Origin: Acidobacteriota bacterium
Lineage (GTDB): Bacteria; Acidobacteriota; Vicinamibacteria; Vicinamibacterales; Fen-181
Direction of reading: 5' to 3'
Length of the DNA stretch: 64,000 nucleotides
Assembly (NCBI GenBank): GCA_003170135.1
Contig: PMZR01000009.1
Location: 81,411 to 145,410, forward strand
Shown here: in pieces, positions 36,985 to 44,214 of the stretch
How positions within the stretch are numbered: the stretch's first letter is position 1
Layout: each line of letters begins with the position of its first letter
Notes under the pieces: model-generated
What the model was told of the DNA's origin: nothing
The model's input: only the letters and a program-made list of their open reading frames with translations
The model's database searches: none
Position numbers and translations under genes: made by a program

Positions 36985-38202
36985 ATGCCGCGTGTGACTT
37001 CTGCCATTCCGGTTGCCGGCCGCGTCGCCGGCTTCACCTATGCCATCCGCAACATCGTCGTCGAGGCGCGCAAGGTCGAGGCGGCCGGCAAGACCATCAG
37101 GTACCTGAACATCGGCGACCCGATCCCCTTCGGCTTCGAGACGCCGCCGCACATGGTTGAGGCGGTGGACCGGGCGATGCGCGACGGACACAACGGCTAC
37201 GCGCCGTCGCCCGGCATCGAGTCCGCGCGCGAGGCGGTCGCTGCCGAGTTCACGTCCCGCGGCCTGCCGACAACCGCCGATCGCGTCATCATCACGTCGG
37301 GCGCGTCGGAGGGGATCGAGCTGGCGATGGGTGCGCTGGTGAACCCGGGTGAAGAGGTGCTGGTCCCGTCGCCGACCTATCCGCTCTACACCGCGGTGCT
37401 CGCGAAGATTGGCGCGAAGATCGTCTACTACCGGACCGACCCCGCCCACGGCTGGATGCCGGACATCGATGAGATCCGCAGCCTGCTGACGCCCGCGACG
37501 CGTGCGATCGTCGTCATCGATCCGAACAACCCGACCGGCGCGATCTATCCGACGTCGTTCCGGCGCGCGCTGCTCGACCTGGTCAACTCGCACAACATCG
37601 TCCTGCTCGCCGACGAGGTGTACGGCGACCTGGCCTACGACGACCCGGTCCCGGTGCCGCCCATCGGCAGCCTCGATCCGGACGCACCGATCATTTCGTT
37701 CTCGAGCCTGTCGAAGGGCTACCTCGCGCCCGGCTGGCGCGCCGGCTGGCTGGCCGTCGGACGCAGCCCGCGCCTCGACGACGTGATGGCCGCGCTGAGA
37801 AAGCTGGCGGACGGCCGGCTGTGCAGCCCGGTGCCGATGCAGTACGCGGTGACGGCGGCCCTGACCGGAGACCGGTCGCACCAGATCCCGCTCCGCAAGG
37901 CGTTGCGCGAGCGCGCCGATTTGACGACAGCGCGACTGAACGCGATTCCAGGGATCAGTTGCGTCGCCCCGGTGGCGGCCTTCTACGCGATGCCGAAGGT
38001 CGATCTGCCGCCGGGCAAGACTGACGAGGACTACGTGCTGGGCCTGCTGCGCGCCACCGGCATCCTGTGCGTCCACGGGTCCGGTTTCGGGACGCGGCCC
38101 GCCGACGGATTCTTCCGCGTCGTCTTCCTCGCGTCGCCGTCGGAACTGGCGGACATCTACGACACGATGGCGGTGTTCACGGCGGAGTACCTGCGGCGGT
38201 AG
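36985..38202 (+). CDS. AlaA-like class I/II aminotransferase
   Basis: This 405-residue PLP enzyme carries NIGDPIPFGF, TSGASEGIELA, IDPNNPTGAIYP and the Schiff-base lysine in FSSLSKGYLAPGWRAGWL (about residue 238). The length and SKGY-PGWRAGW form match the AlaA/AlaT alanine aminotransferase group (pyruvate-glutamate). ATG 36985 has GAGGG upstream and is preferred to the longer alternative at 36949. Alternatives are aspartate or other transaminases. Confidence 0.85.
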   Translation: MPRVTSAIPVAGRVAGFTYAIRNIVVEARKVEAAGKTIRYLNIGDPIPFGFETPPHMVEAVDRAMRDGHNGYAPSPGIESAREAVAAEFTSRGLPTTADRVIITSGASEGIELAMGALVNPGEEVLVPSPTYPLYTAVLAKIGAKIVYYRTDPAHGWMPDIDEIRSLLTPATRAIVVIDPNNPTGAIYPTSFRRALLDLVNSHNIVLLADEVYGDLAYDDPVPVPPIGSLDPDAPIISFSSLSKGYLAPGWRAGWLAVGRSPRLDDVMAALRKLADGRLCSPVPMQYAVTAALTGDRSHQIPLRKALRERADLTTARLNAIPGISCVAPVAAFYAMPKVDLPPGKTDEDYVLGLLRATGILCVHGSGFGTRPADGFFRVVFLASPSELADIYDTMAVFTAEYLRR

Positions 38203-38215
38203 GGCCGGCGTTCCC

Positions 38216-38295
38216 GCAAATGCGGTCGGGAGCATTTTCCGCTCTGGGAGCACCGCCCGCGTGCTGACCCGAAAATTGCTCCCGACCGCATTTGC
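38216..38295. repeat. Long hairpin after the AlaA-like gene
   Basis: Arms 38216-38239 and 38271-38295 are complementary over 24 bp with one bulged base (GCAAATGCGGTCGGG...), around a 31-base loop. It starts 14 bases past the upstream stop codon. It may terminate transcription and might also be a mobile palindromic repeat. A gene start in this region (38261) would fall inside the hairpin, so the later GTG at 38342 was chosen for the next gene. Confidence 0.7.
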
Positions 38296-38341
38296 CGGGC
38301 GTTGGCTTGGCGCCTGCAGGGGAATCCGCGGAGGCGGGCCG

Positions 38342-39394
38342 GTGGACGTGAACGCGGGAAGCACGTTGCAGCTCGTCAGGACGCTCGCCGTCATCTTCGT
38401 GGCCATCGTCATTGCGTGGGCGCTGTACCTGGCCCGTGGCGCCTTGCTGCTCGTCTACGTGGGTGTGCTGCTGGCCACGGGCTTCTCGCCGCTCATCACG
38501 CTCATCGAACGCCAGCGCGTGCTTCCCATCGGCTCGCGCATTCCGCGCTGGCTGGCGATCCTCGTCCTGTACTTCTTCTTTCTCTGCGTGATCGTCGCGA
38601 TCCTGCTGATGATCCTGCCGCCGTTCATCCAGCAGTTGAGCGATCTGTGGACGAAGCTGCCGGCGATGGCGGCCAGCGCGCAGAAATTCCTGGTCGATCG
38701 CCACCTCATCAGCCACGAAGTCACGCTTGGCCAGTTGGTGTCGAGCGCGCCCGGCTCGCCTGGCGACGCGGTTAGCGCGGTGTTGTCGACGTTGTGGAGC
38801 TTCGTTGGAGGCCTCATCGGCCTCGTCACGATCCTCATCCTCACGTTCTACCTGCTGGTCGATGCCGAGTCGGTCATGGACACGTTCGCGCGGCTGTTCG
38901 CGGTGGAACGGCGCCCGGCCGTGATGGCGGCCGCGCGGCAGATCGCGCGCAAGGTGAGCGCGTGGCTGGGCGGTCACCTGATGCTGGCGGTGCTGATGGG
39001 CGGCGCGTCCGCGATCGGGTTGGGATTGATGGGCGTGCCGTACTTCTACGTGATCGCGGTCGTCGCCGCCATCGGCGAGATGATTCCGATCATCGGCGCC
39101 ATCCTTGCCGGCGTCGTGGCGACCGCCATTGCGCTGACCGTATCGGTGAAGCTGGCCGGCGCGGCGCTCGCCTACTTCGTGGTCCTGCAGCAGATCGAAT
39201 CGAACGTGCTGGTGCCCAAGATCATGGAGCGGCAGGTCGGGCTGAGTCCGGTGGCGGTCATCATGGCGCTCATGATCGGCAGTGAGATCCACGGCATCAT
39301 CGGTGCGGTGCTCGCCATCCCGACGACCGTCATCCTCAAGGTCCTCTTCGAGGAGCTCACCCAACGCAAATCGGCAGCGAGCCGGATCGCCTGA
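38342..39394 (+). CDS. AI-2E family transporter (UPF0118)
   Basis: This 350-residue membrane protein has eight hydrophobic segments in the arrangement of the AI-2 exporter/UPF0118 family: two near the N-terminus (about residues 10-50), a long amphipathic central stretch, and a C-terminal cluster with GVPYFYVIAVVAAIGEMIPIIGAI and LVPKIMERQVGLSPVAVI. The family includes autoinducer-2 exporters and sodium-proton antiporters, so the substrate is open. GTG 38342 is taken as start because an upstream start would lie in a hairpin. Confidence 0.8.
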   Translation: MDVNAGSTLQLVRTLAVIFVAIVIAWALYLARGALLLVYVGVLLATGFSPLITLIERQRVLPIGSRIPRWLAILVLYFFFLCVIVAILLMILPPFIQQLSDLWTKLPAMAASAQKFLVDRHLISHEVTLGQLVSSAPGSPGDAVSAVLSTLWSFVGGLIGLVTILILTFYLLVDAESVMDTFARLFAVERRPAVMAAARQIARKVSAWLGGHLMLAVLMGGASAIGLGLMGVPYFYVIAVVAAIGEMIPIIGAILAGVVATAIALTVSVKLAGAALAYFVVLQQIESNVLVPKIMERQVGLSPVAVIMALMIGSEIHGIIGAVLAIPTTVILKVLFEELTQRKSAASRIA

Positions 39395-39476
39395 AAGGCG
39401 TCGCGCGGGTGCGGTCGAGCAACAGTCCACCCGGGAACGGAGCCGACACGCGCGCGTCGGGTACGCAAGACGCTGC

Positions 39477-39773
39477 GGCCCTAACCGCAATGTCTTTCGG
39501 AATTCTCTGGCTGCAGTTCCGGCCTGGGGGCGCAGCCCGCACCCGGCTCTGCCGCGTGCCGGGCTCCGCGCTCCGGAAAACTGCACTCCGTCCGCGCTGT
39601 TTTTCAGATCCTTGCGCCGCCTGGGCGCTGAAGCGCCTGCGGCGGGTAAAACAGCGCTACCTCCGCTCCGTTTTCGTCGCGTTGCCCGTCGGAGCGCTAC
39701 GCACGGCCCGCCGCAAAGCCGGCCGCGGGCTGCTTCGCACCGCACACCAGCTATTTCCGAAAGGCCCTAACCG
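39477..39773. mobile_element. Large imperfect palindrome bracketed by 11-bp direct repeats
   Basis: In the 511-bp gap between the AI-2E gene and the next gene there is no credible coding sequence. GGCCCTAACCG occurs at 39477-39487 and again at 39763-39773. Between them CTTTCGGAA (39494-39502) pairs with TTCCGAAAG (39755-39763), and both arms share a series of matching blocks (GCAGCCCGC, CCGGCT, GCGCTCCG) running in to a central stem GGCGCT-GA-AGCGCC (39624-39637). The layout (terminal inverted repeat, self-complementary interior, flanking direct repeat) fits a non-autonomous palindromic element and its target duplication, or a structured RNA. Confidence 0.55.
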
Positions 39774-39935
39774 AGGCCTGACCCGCGGACCTGACAGGCC
39801 GCGTGAATGCGCCAGGCGCCGACCCGTTCGCCGCGCGAACTCTCCTCGAACAGCTGGCACGAGCGTTGATAGGAAGTGAGGTGATCCCGAGATCGCCGGG
39901 CGCGAGTGCCGGAAATCGAGGGACTTCGGCAACAT

Positions 39936-40262
39936 ATGCAACCGCTTCGGATCCTGCCGGTAACGCGATCGCGGTTTGGCGACACAATCATCGTCGTCTT
40001 CCTGGTGTCCCAGGCCTTGGACGGCGTTCTGACCTACCTCGGCCTCCGGCAGTTCGGTCCCTCGGTCGAGGCTAACCCCTTGATCAGCTCGGTGATGCCG
40101 GTCCTCGGGCAAGGCATGACGCTGGCTTTCGTCAAGCTCTTCGCGTCGAGCCTGGGCGCCATCCTCCACGTCACCGGCGTTCACCGCGCCGTCGCGCTGC
40201 TGACCGCGCTCTACCTTGGCGCCGCCGTCGTTCCCTGGGCGGCCCTGCTGTTCGCGCACTAG
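39936..40262 (+). CDS. Small membrane protein (DUF5658-like)
   Basis: About 108 residues from ATG 39936 (a GTG at 39906 would add ten). Three hydrophobic segments are visible, with the pattern DGVLTYLGLRQFGPSVEANPLIS, typical of DUF5658 proteins in which a conserved E-x-NP follows the first helix. No known activity. The gene sits alone after the palindromic element. Confidence 0.7.
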   Translation: MQPLRILPVTRSRFGDTIIVVFLVSQALDGVLTYLGLRQFGPSVEANPLISSVMPVLGQGMTLAFVKLFASSLGAILHVTGVHRAVALLTALYLGAAVVPWAALLFAH

Positions 40263-40301
40263 TCGCCCCTATTCCTGGCATCAACACCCGTGGCGTCGGC
40301 A

Positions 40302-40331
40302 TTGGACGCCTCCACGAAATGTTGCTAGGAT
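40302..40331 (+). promoter_or_regulatory. Sigma-70-like promoter
   Basis: TTGGAC (40302-40307) and TAGGAT (40326-40331) with an 18-base spacer, 38 bases before the ATG at 40369. It would drive the remnant gene there. Confidence 0.5.
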
Positions 40332-40368
40332 CACGCCCGATCTTCGCATTCTCTCCGCTCGCCGCTTC

Positions 40369-40852
40369 ATGCTCAGAAGGCTCGTCAACCCCGATTCGGC
40401 CGCCGGCGCCTGCGCGTGGTACGCGCTGCTGACGTGCGCCATGACCTGGCCGGTCGTGCTGCACCTCTCGACCGGCATCCCCGAAAACCTGGGCGACCCG
40501 CTGCTGAACGTGTGGATCCTCGGCTGGGATGCCAGCCACTTTCTGAAGGTCCTGCACGGCCACGTCGGCGCACTCGCAGGATTCTGGAATGCCAACATCT
40601 CAACGGGCAGAGCGGACTGTGGCCGGCGAGCTACCTGAGGCGACAGAACGATCTGGCCCACCCACTCGACGCCCCGGACCGCGCATGGCGCACGCTGGTC
40701 GCCTCGGGCGCGACTACGCCATCGTGCACCAGGAACTGTTCAACAATCCGGGCGAAGGGCCGGCGGTCACCGAGTGGCTGCGGAAGTCCGGGGCGCGGGA
40801 AATCCTGCGCTCCGGCCCGGAACATCTGTTCGCGATCTCCGGAATGCGGTGA
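40369..40852 (+). pseudogene. Membrane glycosyltransferase-type gene with the middle deleted
   Basis: From ATG 40369 the sequence encodes a typical start of a large polytopic protein (CAWYALLTCAMTWPVVLHLST, IPENLGDPLLNVWILGWDASHFLK, GALAGFWNANI). The frame then fails after about 75 residues. The tail of such a protein, DYAIVHQELFNNPGEGPAVTEWLRKSGAREILRSG, continues at about 40705 in another frame to 40852. Several hundred residues of the middle, including the transmembrane core, are missing. It still has a plausible promoter. Confidence 0.7.
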
Positions 40853-40855
40853 GAC

Positions 40856-42244
40856 ATGGCAGAAGGTGATCGGAACCGTGGCCGACGGGTGCTCCTGGTC
40901 GTGTTCCTGCTCGCGTCGGCGCTGCACCTCTATTCGTGGTACGTCAACCCGAACCGGCCGTCGCTCCGGATCGGCGCGACGATGGGCTGGTACGGCGCGT
41001 CGGCCGACCACATCAACTACGTGCGCGAAGCCCGCGCGCTGGCGGACGGCGTCCTGCCAGGCATCTATTGGGACTACGACCGGAACGCGCCAAGACGCGA
41101 TCGGCCTCCGGACATCGAGGTCAGCGACTACGCCTATGGCCTCGGGTACCCGGTGCTCGGGGTTTCGTTTATGAACCTCGGCCTGCGGCGCGACCCGTTC
41201 GTGATTCCCGACATGGTGGCGTTCGGCCTCATCATCTGCCTGGCGCTGCAGCTGGCCCGACGGTTGATGAGCGAGAGGGCCGCGCTCGTCTTCGCGGGCG
41301 CGCTGGCCCTCGCATCGCCGGTGCTGGCCTTCACGGTCGTACCCTGGAACACAACGGTCACCGTCGTGGCGGTTCTTGCGGCGCTGGTCGTGGCCACCTC
41401 GGACCGGCGAGACTGGAAGATCGGCGCGCTGGTCGGTCTCGCGCTCTCGCTCTGCTACGCCGCGCGGTTCAGCGACGTCGTCTGGCCGGTTCTCATCGTC
41501 GCGGCGGGCGCCGCGGCGACCTGGCGCCGCAACATCAAGGGGTCGGCGGCGATGGTCGCGGTCGCGGCCGGCATGTTCGTGGCGACCTGCCTGGTGGTCG
41601 GCTGGACCCAGCACGTGGTGTTCGGTGACTTCTTCACCAACCCCTATCACTATCACCTCCACGCGGGGAATCGCGGCGACTCGCTCGCCGAGTTCCGCCT
41701 CGGCCAGGTGCCGAGCGCCTTCACCGAGGTGTTCGTGACGGCGAAGACGGGCGGGCTGCGCGTGCCCGAACCGCACACCTCGGTGCTGCGCATGTTCGCG
41801 TGGCTGGTGGCCGCCCCGTTCGGGTTGGTGATGCTCATCCGCCGCAGGCACCCGCATCTCGGCCCGCTTCTCGTGGCCACCGCTGCCTCGCTGGTTGCAT
41901 CCGTGTTCTACCTGTCCTACTGGTCGGGCACCGGCGCGGACCTCGTCCACGACAACCTGCGGTTCTTCGTCCCGTGGTTCCCGCTCTGGGGTTTGCTGGC
42001 CGCGGTGGCGTGGACCGCGCTCGCCGAGCGCGGGGCGGCCGCGATGCACACGGACAGGGACGCCGCCCTACGGTCGTCGCCGCCGCCGCCGAACAACCCG
42101 CGACACCGGTGGATGATGGCGGCGGTCGTCGCGGTCATGGCTGCGACGCTCGCCGGTGTCTGGTACGTGAACAGGCCGATCGTGATCGATCTCGTGCAGA
42201 GATTCTCCGAGGCGCAGAAGAGGCCGGTGGGCGCCAGCGAGTAG
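40856..42244 (+). CDS. Polytopic membrane protein, GT-C glycosyltransferase-like
   Basis: This 462-residue protein has roughly nine to ten hydrophobic segments with charged loops after the first helix (residues 10-30) and a soluble stretch containing YWDYDRNAP. The pattern (a conserved D or E in the first loop, several helices, PWNTTVTV) resembles GT-C enzymes that use lipid-linked sugars, but no complete signature is visible. It starts four bases after the remnant upstream. Its TAG at 42242-42244 is followed, still in frame, by the start of another domain (next entry). Confidence 0.65.
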   Translation: MAEGDRNRGRRVLLVVFLLASALHLYSWYVNPNRPSLRIGATMGWYGASADHINYVREARALADGVLPGIYWDYDRNAPRRDRPPDIEVSDYAYGLGYPVLGVSFMNLGLRRDPFVIPDMVAFGLIICLALQLARRLMSERAALVFAGALALASPVLAFTVVPWNTTVTVVAVLAALVVATSDRRDWKIGALVGLALSLCYAARFSDVVWPVLIVAAGAAATWRRNIKGSAAMVAVAAGMFVATCLVVGWTQHVVFGDFFTNPYHYHLHAGNRGDSLAEFRLGQVPSAFTEVFVTAKTGGLRVPEPHTSVLRMFAWLVAAPFGLVMLIRRRHPHLGPLLVATAASLVASVFYLSYWSGTGADLVHDNLRFFVPWFPLWGLLAAVAWTALAERGAAAMHTDRDAALRSSPPPPNNPRHRWMMAAVVAVMAATLAGVWYVNRPIVIDLVQRFSEAQKRPVGASE

Positions 42245-42657
42245 ACCTTCGCCCTCAGGACCGCGCAGATCGACGGTGAGACCAGGCGCGCCATCTACGC
42301 CCACCCGCCGGCCCGCATCACCTGGACGGTGACGTTGCCGGCCGAAGCACATCTGCGCGCGGCGCTGGGAATCGATCCGCACGCATGGGACGCAGACGGG
42401 GACGGTGTCGTCTTCAGGGTGGGCGTGAACGACGGCAAGGGTTACCAGGAACTCTGGAACCAGCATCTCGATCCCCGCCACGTGCCCGGGGACCGGCGCT
42501 GGATTCCCATCATGATCGACCTGACACCGTTTGGCGGGCGCCGCGTCGAGATCATCTTCAACACGAACACGAGTCTGCCGGGACAGGGCCGACGATGCGC
42601 GCAACGACCTGGCACTCTGGGGCGCCCCGGCGGTCTGGCCGAGCGTGCTGACGGGTT
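42245..42657 (+). pseudogene. Orphan C-terminal domain fragment after an amber codon
   Basis: Directly behind the TAG of the previous gene, in the same frame, comes FALRTAQIDGETRRAIYAHPP-RITWTV, then WDADGDGVVFRVGV and IPIMIDLTPFGG, an extracytoplasmic beta-rich domain of the kind that follows membrane glycosyltransferases. At about 42592 the frame shifts by one base (RADDARNDLALWGAPAVW continues in the next frame) and the coding runs into the 3' end of the opposite gene at 42662. It reads as the tail of a gene that was joined or broken here. Confidence 0.6.
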
Positions 42658-42661
42658 CTCC

Positions 42662-44089
42662 TCAGTAGTTCCGATTGTAGATCTCGAGGATCTCGTTCGG
42701 GCCGATGGTGGGGTCGAGCCACGTGTCGCGTGGCGTGCCCATCCAGCGGGCATTGGTGCGCAGCCGCGCCACGCGGTGGATGTTCAGCAGGTGCTCGGTC
42801 GAGATGTTGTCGGTGCTCAGGTTGCCGGCCCCGGTTCCGCAGGCGAGCGTCAGCGAAGGCCGCAGGCTGTTGAACAGGCCGCCGATCGCGCCCTCGGTCG
42901 ACGGCTGGTTCACGAGGATCCTCGCCGCGTCCATCTTCCCGAAGTCGGCGATCACGCGTTCGTCGTTCGCGTAGACGCCGACGGTGTGGCCGACGCCGCC
43001 GCGCCGCGTCACCGCTTCGCACGCTTCGAGCGCCGCGTCGTAGCTGTCGCACACGTACTGCGCGAGCACGGGCGCCAGGATCTCGTTCGACAGGGGGTGC
43101 TCGACCCCGATGCCGTCCGGTTGAGCGATGAGCAGGCGCGTCTTGTCGGGCACGGTAAAGCCCGCGCGCGCGGCGATCGTCGCGGCCGCCTGCCCGACGA
43201 TGTCCGCGCGCATCTTCTGCCGCTCGCCGTCCCAGCACAACGTCCCCAGTGCGCGCATCTGGTCCGCGCTGCAGAAGTAGGCGCCACGGGCCTCGAGCAG
43301 CGGCCGCAGTCGGCCTTCGACGGCGCGTTCGACGATGAGCGCCTGCTCGCTGGCGCAGAGCGTCCCGTTGTCGAACGTCTTCGAGTGGGCGATCGCGCGC
43401 GCGGCGCCCGCAAGGTCCGCCGACGCGTGCACGTAGACAGGCACGTTCCCGGGTCCGACGCCGAGCGTCGGGGTCCCGGACACTTCGGCCGTGCGCACGA
43501 TGGAACTGGTGCCGGTCGCGAGGATCAGCGCCAGCTTCGGGTGCCGCATGATCCGCTCGACGTACCCGGATTGACCGTGCGTGATGCACTGGACGGAGTC
43601 GCACGGCGCGCCCGCCCGGATGGCCGCCTCCGCCAGGATGCGCGCCGTTTCCTTGATGCACCTGCGCGCGCCCCGGTGAGGGCTGAAAATCACGGGGTTA
43701 CGCGTCTTCATGCAGATGAGCACCTTGAAGATCGTCGTGGAGGTCGGATTCGTCACCGGGATGGTCGCGAGAATCGGTCCTTTCGGCTGCGCGATTTCCG
43801 TGACACCCGCCGCCAGGTCCTGGGCGACGACGCCAACGGTGCGCCGATCGCGGATGTCCTCGTAAACGAGCACGCTGGCCCAGGCGTTCTTGATCACCTT
43901 GTGCTCGTAGACGCCCATCTGCGTCTCGTCGTAGGCGAGCCGCGCCAGGTCGAGCCGTGCCGTAAACGCCGCCTCGTAGACGGCCCGGACGATGGCGTCG
44001 ACCTGGGCCTGGTCGAACTGGCGGAACTGTCCCGCTGCCTTCCACGCGCGTCCGACGATCTCATCCGCGTATTGATCCGGGGTATCCAT
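42662..44089 (-). CDS. CoA-acylating aldehyde dehydrogenase (EutE/AdhE-N type)
   Basis: This 475-residue ALDH-fold protein has the acylating-family pattern: FSPHRGARRCIKETAR, GTSSIVR, GVGPGNVPVYV, and the catalytic cysteine in NGTLCASEQALI (about residue 245). The conserved non-acylating ALDH general base is absent, as expected. It oxidises acetaldehyde (or similar) to the acyl-CoA with NAD, the reaction of EutE, MhpF and the AdhE N-terminal half. It is divergent from the CoA-transferase fusion gene and separated from it by a heptamer array. No microcompartment targeting peptide is evident. Confidence 0.9.
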   Translation of the reverse strand: MDTPDQYADEIVGRAWKAAGQFRQFDQAQVDAIVRAVYEAAFTARLDLARLAYDETQMGVYEHKVIKNAWASVLVYEDIRDRRTVGVVAQDLAAGVTEIAQPKGPILATIPVTNPTSTTIFKVLICMKTRNPVIFSPHRGARRCIKETARILAEAAIRAGAPCDSVQCITHGQSGYVERIMRHPKLALILATGTSSIVRTAEVSGTPTLGVGPGNVPVYVHASADLAGAARAIAHSKTFDNGTLCASEQALIVERAVEGRLRPLLEARGAYFCSADQMRALGTLCWDGERQKMRADIVGQAAATIAARAGFTVPDKTRLLIAQPDGIGVEHPLSNEILAPVLAQYVCDSYDAALEACEAVTRRGGVGHTVGVYANDERVIADFGKMDAARILVNQPSTEGAIGGLFNSLRPSLTLACGTGAGNLSTDNISTEHLLNIHRVARLRTNARWMGTPRDTWLDPTIGPNEILEIYNRNY

Positions 44090-44110
44090 GGTGTTCCTGA
44101 AGCCCGTGCC

Positions 44111-44166
44111 GTCCGAAGGCCGAAGTCCGAGGTCCGAAGTCGACTCCGGACCCCGGACTTCGGACG
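44111..44166. repeat. Heptamer array with internal inversion (GTCCGAA class)
   Basis: Forward units GTCCGAA, GGCCGAA, GTCCGAG, GTCCGAA lead into GTCGAC (itself palindromic) and then units in reverse complement (CCGGACC, CCGGACT, TCGGACG). It fills most of the divergent spacer between the aldehyde dehydrogenase (ends 44089) and the CoA-transferase start. Confidence 0.8.
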
Positions 44167-44214
44167 ACGCCTCGTGGAATCATCTATCATATCGTGCCAC
44201 CCGAGGAGCGTGAC

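Noticed and set aside
38261..38341. Upstream start for the AI-2E transporter at 38261
   Set aside because: It would place the first codons inside a strong hairpin; the GTG at 38342 precedes the first transmembrane helix directly.
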